A DNA stretch of 64,000 bases from Halohasta litorea (GCF_024494645.1 NZ_JANHDJ010000008.1:39843-103842); one strand, 5' to 3'. Shown: positions 45,123-54,880, counted from the stretch's first letter. Numbers and translations are program-made. Notes: a model not told the origin generated them from the letters alone.

Positions 45123-47078
45123 TTAAACCACCCCCGGAGGAACCAAGAGATTCCAATACCCGAGGAGCCAGCAGATCCCTATCAGTGACGCGGTGACGAC
45201 CGTGTAATGGATCCGCTCATGCAGGTTCCAGTCCTCGCTTATCCAGCTGTATCCAGCGATTCCGGCAGTCACGATGGTCCCCACAGCACTGAGAATCATT
45301 CCAACGAACAGCACTTGGAACGTAGCCGGAGGATCAGACAGTACCATGAGCGGTGTTACGAGAAAGTGCGCGATTATTACGACCAACGAAGCGAACAGAA
45401 CACCAATTGAGCCGACAGCAAGGAGTTTCGCTCTAACGATGTCGTGTGCAACGGCGGTCTGCCAACCCGGTATCGCACCTTCGGTGTCTCTCCGAATTTG
45501 CCGATACAGTCCAGCTGCCGGCCAACCGATGATAGCTGATGCCGTTCCCAGAACGGCCATTACTGCCAGCACTCCGTGAATGATGAGTTGATCGAGCCCC
45601 TCAACTCGACCAAACGCTGTCGGACTGCCGCCACGGAACAGATATTGTATCTCACTGTTCTCCTCGCCGAAGGCGATCCGTCGGCGTCCGTCGGTTCGTT
45701 CGAATACGAGTGGTTCGATTTCGACCCATCGATCAGTCGTGGTACCCTGTTCAGTGATAAGCGTCCCGTCATCCTCGATGCGCACATCGACGGTGGGCGC
45801 ATTCAGCGTCGAGGTGACTCGGTCGTGCCACGTCTCCGATCGCCGTAGTGATCGATATGTCCCCGTGATCTCGTCGGCACGGGCTGGGGCTCCGTCAGGT
45901 GTGAGTGATTCCGCCTCGGGATTCGGGAGTAGTTCGTCGAGGATCCCGTCTACCACGTCAGTTGCTGCGGCACTTCCACCAGGAGCATTAAACGAAACGA
46001 ATAGGCCGAAGTCATACTCCGGAACGAGCACGAGGTAGCTATAAAACGAGAGCGTCCCCCCGTCGTGCCAGAGCGTTCGGACGTCGCCGCGGAACTTCTC
46101 GACCAGCCCGAATGCCATTCCAGAGAGGCGGTCATGGTGTGTTTCCCACTGGTCTTGCATTGCGGCGACCGTTCCCTGTTCGAGGATCTGCTCTCCGTCT
46201 AGGACACCATCGTTCAGCTGCAGTTCGAGAAAGCGCCCCATATCGCTGGCCGTAGCCGACATGGCTCCTGCCGGTCGCAATCCGAGAAGAGGGAACTCGC
46301 CATTTCGATACGTGCCTGTCGACCCATGGCCGGTTGCATGGGCTTTTGCGAGTGAACTTGGGAGGGGCTGTCTGAAACTGCTTTGGGCCATACCGGCCGG
46401 CTCTAAGAGGTACTCATCGACCGCCCGGTAGAACGGTTTCTCGGCGTGTGCAGCCAGGACCTGTCCTGCAAGCGCGTAGCCGAAATTGGAGTATGACCCG
46501 ATCCGTCCCGGCGTTCGAACACGTTGCTGTGGATCATCCTGGAGATACGATTCCAGCGATCGGAGATCATTTTCATCTGGGATCCACATGCCACGGTTCG
46601 TCGCCTCGAATCCACCGCGATGTGTAACGAGGTCCGTTAGTGTGACTGGGTCGTTCCCATAGTCATCTATTGGCACATCGAGATAGTGGTTGACATCGGC
46701 CTCGGGGTCGATCTCGCCCCGTTCGACAAGTTCCATCAACGCGGTTGCGACGACCGGTTTGGACACAGAGCCGATCCGAAACGGCGTTTCATCCGGGTCA
46801 ACTGGAGATTCAGTATCCTGATCAGCAACGCCATATCCTTTTGTGACGGATCGCGAGCCGTCCGAGACGACGGCGACGCTGGCACCGGGAATATCGTATT
46901 CGGCCAAACTCGTTTCTACTAACTCGTCGACGAGCTGTTCGATATCAGATTCGAGTTGTTCGTTCGTTGTCGCAAATGGGGTCTCACTGGTGGCTGCTGT
47001 GGGGGACCCAGCAAGCGCGGCCGCACAGGCAGCACCTGTTCCAGCAAGAAACTGACGACGAGAGGGCGGACGTCGCAT
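45123..47078 (-). CDS. serine beta-lactamase/esterase-like exported protein with C-terminal membrane helices
   Basis: 651 residues from ATG 47078, giving the Tat signal MRRPPSRRQFLAGTGAACAA. Class C-type beta-lactamase family fold: RIGSVSKPVVA (SxxK), GSYSNFGYALAG (YxN) and LWHDGGTLSFYS (HxG-like). A linker domain of about 150 residues and four hydrophobic helices (VLAVMAVLGTASAIIGWPA onward) end the protein. The catalytic part faces outside, anchored by the helices. Such proteins are often peptidases or esterases rather than antibiotic resistance enzymes. The N-terminal region is 50 bases from an IS right-end scar. Confidence 0.88.
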   Translation of the reverse strand: MRRPPSRRQFLAGTGAACAAALAGSPTAATSETPFATTNEQLESDIEQLVDELVETSLAEYDIPGASVAVVSDGSRSVTKGYGVADQDTESPVDPDETPFRIGSVSKPVVATALMELVERGEIDPEADVNHYLDVPIDDYGNDPVTLTDLVTHRGGFEATNRGMWIPDENDLRSLESYLQDDPQQRVRTPGRIGSYSNFGYALAGQVLAAHAEKPFYRAVDEYLLEPAGMAQSSFRQPLPSSLAKAHATGHGSTGTYRNGEFPLLGLRPAGAMSATASDMGRFLELQLNDGVLDGEQILEQGTVAAMQDQWETHHDRLSGMAFGLVEKFRGDVRTLWHDGGTLSFYSYLVLVPEYDFGLFVSFNAPGGSAAATDVVDGILDELLPNPEAESLTPDGAPARADEITGTYRSLRRSETWHDRVTSTLNAPTVDVRIEDDGTLITEQGTTTDRWVEIEPLVFERTDGRRRIAFGEENSEIQYLFRGGSPTAFGRVEGLDQLIIHGVLAVMAVLGTASAIIGWPAAGLYRQIRRDTEGAIPGWQTAVAHDIVRAKLLAVGSIGVLFASLVVIIAHFLVTPLMVLSDPPATFQVLFVGMILSAVGTIVTAGIAGYSWISEDWNLHERIHYTVVTASLIGICWLLGYWNLLVPPGVV

Positions 47079-47124
47079 CACCCTACGGATCTGGTTATTA
47101 GCTGAAAAATGTTCACCACCAGTT

Positions 47125-47144
47125 TCACGCCGGGAGGATGTCAC
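47125..47144 (+). mobile_element. IS1341-type right-end scar
   Basis: TTCACGCCGGGAGGATGTCA matches the loop plus terminus of the right ends at 44754-44774 and 49016-49035. No left end or tnpB adjoins it. To its right is a broken reading frame (47145-47330). Confidence 0.55.
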
Positions 47145-47330
47145 CTTGGTAGTACGTCTTTGTCCAGTGGCCTCGCCAGAGGTCTGCTAAATCTTCAGCG
47201 ACCGAGTCGGCGAAAAGCCCGATAGCAGCCGCTTCTCGATAGACTCCTGGATGTTCCAGTCGAGTTTGTAGGAACAGAGCAGACGAAATGTACTCTCTTG
47301 GTTCTAAAATAGGGACGACGCGGCTTAACC
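47145..47330 (-). pseudogene. C-terminal fragment of an unknown protein, cut at the IS scar
   Basis: Minus-strand VVPILEPREYISSALFLQ, TRLEHPGVYREAAAIGLFA, DSVAEDLADLWRGHWTKTYY in one frame, running straight into the scar. The regular haloarchaeal composition shows it was coding. Family not recognised; no start codon is found. Confidence 0.45.
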
Positions 47331-47556
47331 TACAAAGTCGTTGGAAGGCGTTTGTTGTTGGTTAAGAAGGTTCCGCTGAGAGAAACGGCTTTACTTAGAG
47401 GGTGAGTCTTGTACGTCTGCAACCTCTCTGAGATGTGGTAGGAATCGACTGCTGAACACAAGGCGTGTATCGTTCACTGATTTTCGAAAATCAAGTTGGG
47501 TTGGATTGTTCGATGGAGGGAGATCACAATCAACTAGTTCTGATTCTTTTATACAA
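47331..47556. other. debris between relic and IS, includes a copy of TGTTGGTTAA
   Basis: TGTTGGTTAA at 47356-47365 repeats the arms of the inverted repeat at 26548-26588. No gene supportable. Confidence 0.35.
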
Positions 47557-49035
47557 AACGAGGAGAATACCTGACCCTTTAGGGTCAGGATGAATCCGAC
47601 AATCCCCACACAATCCACCGTCAATGGCAAGTCTGGATATTCCATGCCAACCGACACTATTAATAAAACGACATTCATAACCAGTTATGGAGCCAGAAAT
47701 GAGCCGAACCGTCCGAACCTTCGAGGCCACCATCACGAACCAGCAACAGGTTCGTGACGACCTTGACCAACTCGGATGGGCCGCCTCAAAACTCTGGAAC
47801 ATCGGTCGCTACTACGCACAAGAACAGTGGGATGAAACGGGTGAGATCCCCGATGACGGGGAACTCAAAGCCGAACTCAAAAGTCATGAACGCTACACGG
47901 ACTTACATTCTCAATCCAGTCAGCGCGTTCTCGAAGAACTCGCTGAAGCGTTCAACGGCTGGTTCGGCAAGCGTCGGAACGGAGACGACCGTGCCCGACC
48001 GCCCGGCTACCGCAAAAACGGAGACGCCCATCCACGTTCAACTGTGTCATTCAAAGCGGCTGGCTTCAAGCACGATGCACAGTTCACCCGTGTTCGCCTC
48101 TCGAAAGGCCGCAACCTCAAAGAACACCGTTCGGACTTCATCCTGTGCGAGTACCAGACTCGCCCGGATGTTGACCTGATCGAGTGGGACATTCAACAGG
48201 TTCGCGCCGTCTACAAACGCGACGAGTGGCGGCTTCAATTCGTCTGTCGCATCACCATCGACCCGGAACCGCCGGGCGACGAGGTGGCCGGTGTTGACCT
48301 CGGGATTTGTAACTTTGCCGCCGTCTCGTTCGGCGGTGAGTCGGTGTTGTATCCCGGTGGCGCACTCAAAGAGGACGAATACTACTTCACGAAGAAGAAA
48401 GCCAAGTGCAACGATTCCTCGTCTCGTGAAGCCACTCGCCTTGACCGTAAGCGAACGGGTCGTCGGACGCACTTCTTGCACGCCCTCTCGAACGCAATCG
48501 TGGAGGAGTGTGTCGAACGAGGTGTTGGTACTCTTGTCGTTGGCGACCTCGGTGGCATCCGAGAAGACGACGAGAACGGCGAACCACGCAACTGGGGCGA
48601 CCAGGGCAATCTTGACTTGCACGGGTGGGCGTTCGACCGATTCACAACGCTACTCGACTACAAAGCAGAAGCCGAAGGTATCGACGTTGAGCTGGTGTCG
48701 GAACGTGACACGTCGAAATCGTGTTCGGCGTGCAGCCATACAGACAAGAACCAGCGTGTTGAACGTGGATTGTACGTGTGTGAGGAGTGCGATACGGTGG
48801 CGAACGCCGACGTGAACGGTGCGGAGAACATTCGGCAAAAGGTACTCCCGAGTCTCGCCACGGATGGCGGCGATAGGGATAACGGCTGGTTGGCACAGCC
48901 AGCGGTTCACCTGTTCGACCGTAGTGAGGGCTGTTTCACCCCACAAGAACAGATCGTGAACCGCGAACCCTAATATCCCAACTCAGCGGTGCGGTGCCGT
49001 GGGATTCCCGCGTCTTCAGGCGCAGGAGGATGTCA
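47557..49035 (+). mobile_element. IS1341-type element (TnpB only), second member
   Basis: Left-end hairpin CCTGACCC-TTTA-GGGTCAGG (47570-47589), then GGATGAATCCGACAATCCCC, shared with the first member (43318 on). Right end ATATCCCAAC (48973 on), a hairpin with TTCA loop (49011-49025) and the terminal GGAGGATGTCA (49025-49035). Flanks are not an identifiable gene. Confidence 0.75.
47687..48973 (+). CDS. TnpB-like protein with altered RuvC site, second member
   Basis: 428 residues (424 if the start is the in-frame ATG 47699, which fits the homologue at 43418 better). AGVDLGICNFA and ANADVNGAENI keep two RuvC Asp residues; the middle motif is VVGDLGGIRED, again with Gly where Glu is expected. 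Zinc ribbon CSACSH...CEECDT. About as long as, and clearly related to, the copy at 43418-44722 but not identical, so the two are diverged family members, not a recent duplication. Confidence 0.85.
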   Translation: MEPEMSRTVRTFEATITNQQQVRDDLDQLGWAASKLWNIGRYYAQEQWDETGEIPDDGELKAELKSHERYTDLHSQSSQRVLEELAEAFNGWFGKRRNGDDRARPPGYRKNGDAHPRSTVSFKAAGFKHDAQFTRVRLSKGRNLKEHRSDFILCEYQTRPDVDLIEWDIQQVRAVYKRDEWRLQFVCRITIDPEPPGDEVAGVDLGICNFAAVSFGGESVLYPGGALKEDEYYFTKKKAKCNDSSSREATRLDRKRTGRRTHFLHALSNAIVEECVERGVGTLVVGDLGGIREDDENGEPRNWGDQGNLDLHGWAFDRFTTLLDYKAEAEGIDVELVSERDTSKSCSACSHTDKNQRVERGLYVCEECDTVANADVNGAENIRQKVLPSLATDGGDRDNGWLAQPAVHLFDRSEGCFTPQEQIVNREP

Positions 49036-49135
49036 ATTGATGGCTGTTACAACGGCGAGTACTGAATAGAACGCGAGTATTTTGAAGGGAACTTCAACAG
49101 AACGAGAGGCTTCAGCATATCAAGAGTTCGCACTC

Positions 49136-49801
49136 TCACATACTTTCTGCCGATGCATCCGTATTCACGATTCCGGTCGTGAGGATGTACTGAACTGCCT
49201 GTTCAACAGTCATATCGACATCTTCGATCCTGCTGACAGGGACATGGGTTAGATGCCCACCCATTACCGGATTGGGAGCCATCGGTAGAAACACAGTTTG
49301 ATACGCTGCCGAATCATCTCCTATAATACGGTTTGCGGCCGTTGTGACGCTTTCAGGTGGGGATTCAGACGTTAGAAACGCCAGCGTGTATGCGTTTTCA
49401 GCTGGAAACTCAACCAGTTTCACCTCTCGAAACTGTGCACCATCCTCACTAGGATCCAACACCAGATCGCTCATCTGCCGCGTAGTTTGATAAACCGATC
49501 CAATGCCCGGAATCTGTGTCACATAGTTATCTACCGTTTTGATGATATTCTCGCCGACCTGCTGCTGTGCTATCGTGCCGATAATCAACACCACAATCGC
49601 AATGAGCACCACACTCAATATCTGAATAATAACCACGATATTTCCCGATTCAACGCCATTCTCAGACAGTATTTCACTGATCGGTGAGAGTATTCCTCCA
49701 ACGAAATTAAATAGTGACAACATTACCCACGCTGACACAGCGAGTGGGATTACCACGGCGATACCTGTCAGAAACTTCGTTTTGAGGTGGTTCTCTGACA
49801 T
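49136..49801 (-). CDS. DUF502 family membrane protein
   Basis: 221 residues. Two N-terminal helices (FLTGIAVVIPLAVSAWVML; IVVIIQILSVVLIAIVVLII), then the DUF502 region with IPGIGSVYQTTRQMSDLVLD, FLTSESPPESV and FLPMAPNPVMGGHLTHVP. Membrane protein of unknown function found in bacteria and haloarchaea. Confidence 0.85.
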   Translation of the reverse strand: MSENHLKTKFLTGIAVVIPLAVSAWVMLSLFNFVGGILSPISEILSENGVESGNIVVIIQILSVVLIAIVVLIIGTIAQQQVGENIIKTVDNYVTQIPGIGSVYQTTRQMSDLVLDPSEDGAQFREVKLVEFPAENAYTLAFLTSESPPESVTTAANRIIGDDSAAYQTVFLPMAPNPVMGGHLTHVPVSRIEDVDMTVEQAVQYILTTGIVNTDASAESM

Positions 49802-50199
49802 CTAAACTAGGCGTATTTTTGTAGGACAAAGAAGGTTATAGGGTACAATTCTTTCTTAACGGTTAGCATGGTGGTACCATGGTAGATGTGATCAACTAAT
49901 GAATATATAATGTTGTAGCTGTGTTCAAATCACGTTGTAGTCTCCGATTTGATGAATAGCGGGGGATTCTAGCCACTCGCTTCCCAGATCGAAAACTAGA
50001 GCCGATTGAAGACTCGACCAGTACCCCGGTATGGGGGAGATAGATGAGCCAGTATTCGAACCTGTTCACGACGAATGATGAGAAGAGGAGACTCAGGTTA
50101 ATGTGTGTCAAGAGGCTCTGTCGGAATCTCCGTAATTGAGATATTTCGACCTAACTGGGTAAATACAGGGGATGGATTTAGCACGAAGAACAGAAAACA
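49802..50199. other. intergenic, no gene seen
   Basis: About 400 bases of mixed composition; the A/T-rich 49800-49920 part probably holds the DUF502 promoter. Nothing else supportable. Confidence 0.35.
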
Positions 50200-51180
50200 T
50201 CAAACTCTACCGGCAAGCTGTAACATCTCCACCAAACTACCGGCATTGGCCACGAGAGCGCCTATGCCGAATATATCGAGTCCCAGCCCGAGAACCAGCA
50301 GGAAGAGTCCCCGAGCACCCGTTCTCAACGCAGCACTTTCCGGTTCATCGTTCGCCACTATCAGATGCCCCTCTGCCGGTGTCATGACTCCATCTGCACC
50401 TCCGGCTCCTTTCTCTGGCGCTGTGCGTGCTTCCCCGACGATGCTTACTTTTTGGCCGACACTGAGTGTTCCCTCTACTAGTTCGATGCGGTTCTTGAAC
50501 AGGCTGGAGTCTGTGTTCGTCGACGGCTCCAAATCAAGTCTCGCTTCGTCGACCTGTTCCAGCAGCTCTTCACCGATGACTGTCTCCGTCTCGTGTTCCA
50601 GTGAGAGATTCTCCTCCGTAGGATTGACATATATCTCCGCCGTCTCGTCAGAGACGATGAACGGACTGTATTCGATGCCAGCGTCGATAGTAGGGTCCCC
50701 AGTCCCCTGCACTTGGTGGTAGATATTGTACTCGTATGCTACGCACTCTTCTCCCCGTATCGGTGATACGAGGGTGTCGTCTGACCGAGGCGGGCGAACG
50801 GTCCCGTGGACCCGAACTAACCCATCAGTCGCAACAGACTCACGAAGTGGCACTGAGTCGGTGGTCGATAATCTCCACCAGTCTCTCACGTTTTCGACTC
50901 CGCGGATCGTCGCGGCCACCCCTATCACAGTCGCGATGACCCCACCGGCTACTCCGGGCAGAACTCCGTAAACACCCAATATGGGAATTCCCAATAAGAC
51001 GGTGCCCGCGAGACTTGTGTCTACAAGCACATCTTGTGCCTCTGTACTCTCGGTATTAGGCCTACTGTTCGTGTACCTGCACTGACTGAGCGCTAATCTT
51101 CCCTCCCAAGGCATGGTGCCCGGCAGATGGATTGTATTCAGTACCCGACACTTACCACCTCCCAGGGAGGTTGCAGACAT
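50200..51180 (-). CDS. GIDE-domain-like membrane protein
   Basis: 326 residues as the longest frame; the start is uncertain because the first 50 residues look non-coding and in-frame ATGs exist at 51180 and 51114. Helix LAGTVLLGIPILGVYGVLPG, then the GIDE-like core VRVHGTVRPPRSDDTLVSPI, RGEECVAYEYNIYHQ, VSIVGEARTAPEKG, and a C-terminal helix (LFLLVLGLGLDIFGIGALVA). The eukaryotic GIDE domain is in membrane E3 ligases, but prokaryotic members lack RING and are uncharacterised. Confidence 0.7.
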   Translation of the reverse strand: MSATSLGGGKCRVLNTIHLPGTMPWEGRLALSQCRYTNSRPNTESTEAQDVLVDTSLAGTVLLGIPILGVYGVLPGVAGGVIATVIGVAATIRGVENVRDWWRLSTTDSVPLRESVATDGLVRVHGTVRPPRSDDTLVSPIRGEECVAYEYNIYHQVQGTGDPTIDAGIEYSPFIVSDETAEIYVNPTEENLSLEHETETVIGEELLEQVDEARLDLEPSTNTDSSLFKNRIELVEGTLSVGQKVSIVGEARTAPEKGAGGADGVMTPAEGHLIVANDEPESAALRTGARGLFLLVLGLGLDIFGIGALVANAGSLVEMLQLAGRV

Positions 51181-51480
51181 GCGTGCGAATATCTCGGTTC
51201 TCTCGTTCAGGGGTTAGTTCACTGATATTCTAAGTAAAGCCCAGGTGAATCTGATTGATCGGAGACGCCAAGTTCGCACGAGATCTCTGCAATGTTGAGA
51301 GTCCCAAGAATCTCGTTATCGAACTCGACCCGGGTGACGTTGGACCGTGGCAGTCGACACGTCGCAGCCTTGTGATTGCGAAGGCCGTTATCCAAGTTGG
51401 TGAACCACACCGACTGAGGCCGATGTGTGATAGACGACTGGGACCGAGTTGCTAACCTTGCTATCAAACAAACCTTCGAA
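51181..51480. other. 300-base gap, possible decayed coding DNA
   Basis: A minus-strand frame (51219-51500) ends with VEFDNEILGTLNIAEISCEL and looks coding in composition, but has no recognisable domain or start. Confidence 0.3.
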
Positions 51481-51993
51481 TCACTCTGAAAACAAATCAA
51501 TTTTCTGTACGATTTTCGCGTACATGTTGGGTGAACAGTACCAGCCCTCCTCTACCATTGCATCGATCACTGTTCGTGCTTTCTCAACACTGATGACGTT
51601 CTGGCTCGCAAGATACAGCACAAGGTACGCAGTGCCTCGTGTCGTGATTTCCTCGGTCGATGCGATGTCGCGTCCATATGTCTCGTCCATCACGGCCACA
51701 CCGTCGTGTGTGTCTGCACAGGCCAACACAGCGACATCAGCATCACTTAGCTTGGGATTTCGTTGAATTCGTGAAAAGAACTCATCGTCGTCTACTGAAA
51801 TCACGCTGAGCATGTCATCTTCGACGCTTTGTTCGATACGCCGAGCATCCGGATAGCCTTGTTCGATGCCTGTGTCGACTACTTCGGTATAGACCCGATC
51901 TGGAATGACACACGGCTCGTCGAGGTGTGAGATCAGTGTGAGTTGGTCGACTTTCGCGAGATAGATGAGTGGCGTTACATCGAATACCCACAT
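51481..51993 (-). CDS. PIN-domain toxin (DUF3368-like)
   Basis: 170 residues. The PIN nuclease acids are visible: VFDVTPLIYLAKV (first Asp), PDRVYTEVVD (Glu), LSDADVAVLACA and AVMDETYGRDIA (C-terminal acids), and TAYLVLYLA as in DUF3368. Probably an RNase toxin. It directly follows the UPF0175 gene with no gap, a known pairing. Confidence 0.85.
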   Translation of the reverse strand: MWVFDVTPLIYLAKVDQLTLISHLDEPCVIPDRVYTEVVDTGIEQGYPDARRIEQSVEDDMLSVISVDDDEFFSRIQRNPKLSDADVAVLACADTHDGVAVMDETYGRDIASTEEITTRGTAYLVLYLASQNVISVEKARTVIDAMVEEGWYCSPNMYAKIVQKIDLFSE

Positions 51994-52284
51994 TCAGAGT
52001 GCCTCTAGGTCCTCGTCGAGATGCTCGTCATCTACCCACGTGATATCGTGGTCTTCGGCCAGCTGAGCAAAATCCCAGACAGACATCTCTGCGAGCTCGG
52101 CCGCCTTGCTGAATGTCACCGTTCCCTCTGAAAGCTGTTCGAGCGCCTGTTGTCGACGCCAATCTTTGAGACTCTCTGAAAGCAGTTTCCGAACTGCTGT
52201 ACTTCGATCAAGATTCTCGTCTTCGAGATAGGTCTCGAGTTCCGTCTCTAACTCATCTGGCACTCGTGCGGAAATCGTCCCCAT
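51994..52284 (-). CDS. UPF0175 family antitoxin
   Basis: 96 residues: a ribbon-helix-helix-like N-terminus (ISARVPDELETELETYLEDE, STAVRKLLSESLKDWR) and the UPF0175 part KAAELAEMSVWDFAQLAEDH. Acts as antitoxin and DNA-binding autoregulator for the downstream PIN toxin. Start at 52284 with palindromes immediately upstream. Confidence 0.85.
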   Translation of the reverse strand: MGTISARVPDELETELETYLEDENLDRSTAVRKLLSESLKDWRRQQALEQLSEGTVTFSKAAELAEMSVWDFAQLAEDHDITWVDDEHLDEDLEAL

Positions 52285-52315
52285 AGTGTTTACTATGTTT
52301 GCATTGTATACAAAC
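52283..52315. promoter_or_regulatory. two inverted repeats at the toxin-antitoxin promoter
   Basis: ATAGT-GTTT-ACTAT (52283-52296) overlaps the antitoxin start, and GTTTG...CAAAC (52297-52315) adjoins it. Likely autoregulatory operator of the antitoxin, inferred from position. Confidence 0.5.
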
Positions 52316-52419
52316 GCTTCGGTCGATATATGGAGCTATCCGTGTTTGTGCTCGTTACGACTCCGCATTTTATCGACCCCAGAGGGGTGAGGACGCACAA
52401 AACCGCCTTCTACAAACTA

Positions 52420-52836
52420 TGTCGACTGAATACAACCCACAGCAGTATTAACTGAATCCGAACCAGACCGATTATACGACCGATCTACCGTGGGCTGATC
52501 CCGAACTGACTGCCCAACGATCGGAGCGCGATCTCGATTACTTCCTTCGTCGAGCTCACCCACGAACTAGTGGCTGCCGAATACGTTTCATCGGAGATCT
52601 GGGGCGAGAAGCGAACACGATTTTTCGCCGTTGACGATACGGGCGAGCGGTTCCAAAAGCGGTATTCTGACGACCGACTGGGCAGCCACAACACGCTGCT
52701 CAGTCGTCGACGTGTGCGTAGCGCGCTCATCAATCGACTGTCGCGTGAAACAGTCGGGACAACGCAAGGCATCCAGGAGGCGGTTGAGGAGCCAAATTCC
52801 ATTCGTGTGGGGCCGATTCGGGAGTTGGAGTGCTAA
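52420..52836 (+). pseudogene. frameshifted gene of unknown family
   Basis: One frame has TDYTTDLPWADPELTAQ, RSERDLDYFLRR; another continues with VELTHELVAAEYVSSEIWGE, TRFFAVDDTGERFQKRY and LLSRRRVRSALINRLSRE to the stop at 52836. The composition change and shift near 52545 suggest a broken gene. No family recognised. Confidence 0.4.
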
Positions 52837-53046
52837 TGCTCCGAGAAAACGACCACGTCGACGGCGGCACGCTCGTCTACGACGTTTGGACCGAACACCA
52901 CGCTCACCTTCTCCGTGAAGTCAAGATTGGTCGACAGCTGCTCGGCTTTGCAAACGTCACCGACTGGGCAAGATCCGCTCGGAACTCACCCGCCGCGGCC
53001 ACGGTGTCGGCGCAATACACCAGCTCCCTGTCTTCGAGGGTGGTCT

Positions 53047-53319
53047 ATGATGGGACCATTCGATCTCGCTAACCGACGAGCGTGTGGTCACCCGAACGGC
53101 CACTGTCCTAAGTGCGGGCAATTGACGCCGTCACTACGCGCAGACTACTGCTCGATTGCCTGCCGATATGACGTCCAGAAGTCCCAGAGGTGGGAGCAGT
53201 ACGAACCCCCGAGTCGGGAGTCATCAGAGCGGCTGCCGGACACAGAACTCGCCGAGCGAGAACCCGAACGACCTGGCCATCCAGGACGAAGATATCGTCG
53301 ACGAGATCGTCACGACTAG
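53047..53319 (+). CDS. small zinc-finger protein
   Basis: 90 residues, with CGHPNGHCPKCGQLTP and DYCSIACRYDVQ forming a likely zinc ribbon, then an Arg/Glu-rich tail. Weakly supported hypothetical in a decayed neighbourhood; may itself be a remnant. Confidence 0.4.
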   Translation: MMGPFDLANRRACGHPNGHCPKCGQLTPSLRADYCSIACRYDVQKSQRWEQYEPPSRESSERLPDTELAEREPERPGHPGRRYRRRDRHD

Positions 53320-53452
53320 CGAATAGATCCGTCAACAGTTGCTCCGGTCCCTTGGTTCCTTCGCCCCCACGAACTCTATATTAGACTGCGGGAAGACAGA
53401 AGTCGCGGTGCTTGGCCCCGAAGCGGTTCACCGTTTTGTGACTCGATTGATT

Positions 53453-54094
53453 TCACCAACCACTTTCGCGTTTAAGCGGTGGGAAGCAGTAGCCGATCGT
53501 TATCATACTCGTTGCCACTGAAACGACGAGCAGATCCGCGAGCCATCCTGGATATACTCCTGAAAGTTTTGCGACGGCCAACGGGAGAGCCCACCCCGCC
53601 GCAAAAATCAGCAGCGACCCGCCCAGCAACCGGGTTTGTTCGTGCCTGAGGAACGTGAATCCGAACATCGCAATGCCAACGGCGAATACGGCCAATAGCC
53701 CGAAAAAGACCGTACTGACTGTAATCGGCAGCATGCTCACTTCGGGGACAAAATCAATGGTGAGAGCCAAGACGGCCCATGCTACCAAGATGATGGCTCC
53801 GACTGGAAGTACTGCCACGAGACTACTGCCGACGATAGCTGCCGTCGGGGTGCGGTCGACGAGAGACTGGTAGGACCTGAACAACACGAATGGTATCAAG
53901 ACGAACCCGATACCGAACGGAATCGAGCTGAGCAGCCACGAAAACGGGATCTCGCCCAGAAATTCTCTGTAGACTCCGTTGGCAAACTCAACTAGGAGTA
54001 CTACACCAGCGATCCCCAGAAGTCTCCCGGTCCAGCGTTCGATCTCGTCTGTTCGGCTGCTTGCGAGGGACATATTTGGATATTCGACGTTCAA
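53453..54094 (-). CDS. six-helix membrane protein, unknown function
   Basis: 213 residues (206 if starting at the in-frame ATG 54073). Hydrophobic segments: LLGIAGVVLLVEFANG, WLLSSIPFGIGFVLIPFVLF, AIVGSSLVAVLPVGAIILVA, VSTVFFGLLAVFAVGIAMFG, LLGGSLLIFAAGWALPLAVA, LADLLVVSVATSMITIGY. No family recognised. Confidence 0.65.
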   Translation of the reverse strand: MNVEYPNMSLASSRTDEIERWTGRLLGIAGVVLLVEFANGVYREFLGEIPFSWLLSSIPFGIGFVLIPFVLFRSYQSLVDRTPTAAIVGSSLVAVLPVGAIILVAWAVLALTIDFVPEVSMLPITVSTVFFGLLAVFAVGIAMFGFTFLRHEQTRLLGGSLLIFAAGWALPLAVAKLSGVYPGWLADLLVVSVATSMITIGYCFPPLKRESGW

Positions 54095-54179
54095 TACATA
54101 ATACTTGACACAATGTTAGCAATGCGCTCGAAGTACCCTCTCTGTACATCCACGCTTCGAGATCGACCAACTCGAGGGC

Positions 54180-54520
54180 GTGCTGAGGAACACCGATACT
54201 CCGACTCCTTCCTCGCTTGTCGACGCCCCACTCACTGTCGAAAGCCAAGAGCAAGAAACGACTCGCGAGGAACCTGATCTCTCACTGTACTCGGATTCGT
54301 TGCTCTTGATCGATGCGCTCGAACGGTATGTGCCGACCGACCTCCGACGATGGAAACTTCTGACCTGGTCAATCTCTATACACTCTGTTCGGATGTCCAG
54401 CGCAACGCTGACGATCTACACCAGAACGTTCGCTCGCTTCTCCTCGACCGCCTCCACCACGACCAACCCATCCATGGTCAGTACGTCTCTGTCCAGCGAA
54501 CCAGTCGACGCCCGGAGGGT
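54180..54520 (+). pseudogene. frameshifted fragment of a conserved haloarchaeal protein
   Basis: SLLLIDALERYVPTDLRR in one frame is followed, after a shift near 54350, by ETSDLVNLYTLCSDVQRNAD, LLLDRLHHDQPIHGQY in the next. Recognisable as a single broken gene by composition. Family not named. Confidence 0.5.
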
Positions 54521-54548
54521 CCGGGAGCCCCGTCCGGGGGAGAGGAGT

Positions 54549-54878
54549 TCAAACGGAGCCACCAAGCCGGGGGCTGTACAGCGAGTAGAGGATCAGGCCG
54601 AGCCCGGTGATCTCCAACAGCCGACGGAGCAGTGGCAGCACCGACACTCGTAGCCCGGTGGCGTTGGGGACAAAAGGGGTCAGCAGCGCGAACCCCAGCG
54701 AGAGGCCGAACGGGGCGATGGTGACGAATCCGAGGCCGACGGCCAGATACAGCATTCGCGTGCTGTCGTTGCGCCGGTAGCCCCGGTAGGCCTGAAAGAC
54801 GATGGTCAGCCCTAGCGCCAGCGCTAGCAGCGTCGACGCCAGCAACACCAGATAGAGGGTCGTTTCACGCCCGAGCAT
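54549..54878 (-). CDS. DUF7521-like membrane protein
   Basis: 109 residues with three helices (LYLVLLASTLLALALGLTIV, MLYLAVGLGFVTIAPFGLSL, LLEITGLGLILYSLYS) and the short loop FQAYRGYRRND. It is the usual partner of the haloarchaeal HTH protein encoded 2 bases upstream. Role unknown, probably a membrane partner of that regulator. Confidence 0.75.
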   Translation of the reverse strand: MLGRETTLYLVLLASTLLALALGLTIVFQAYRGYRRNDSTRMLYLAVGLGFVTIAPFGLSLGFALLTPFVPNATGLRVSVLPLLRRLLEITGLGLILYSLYSPRLGGSV

Positions 54879-54880
54879 GC

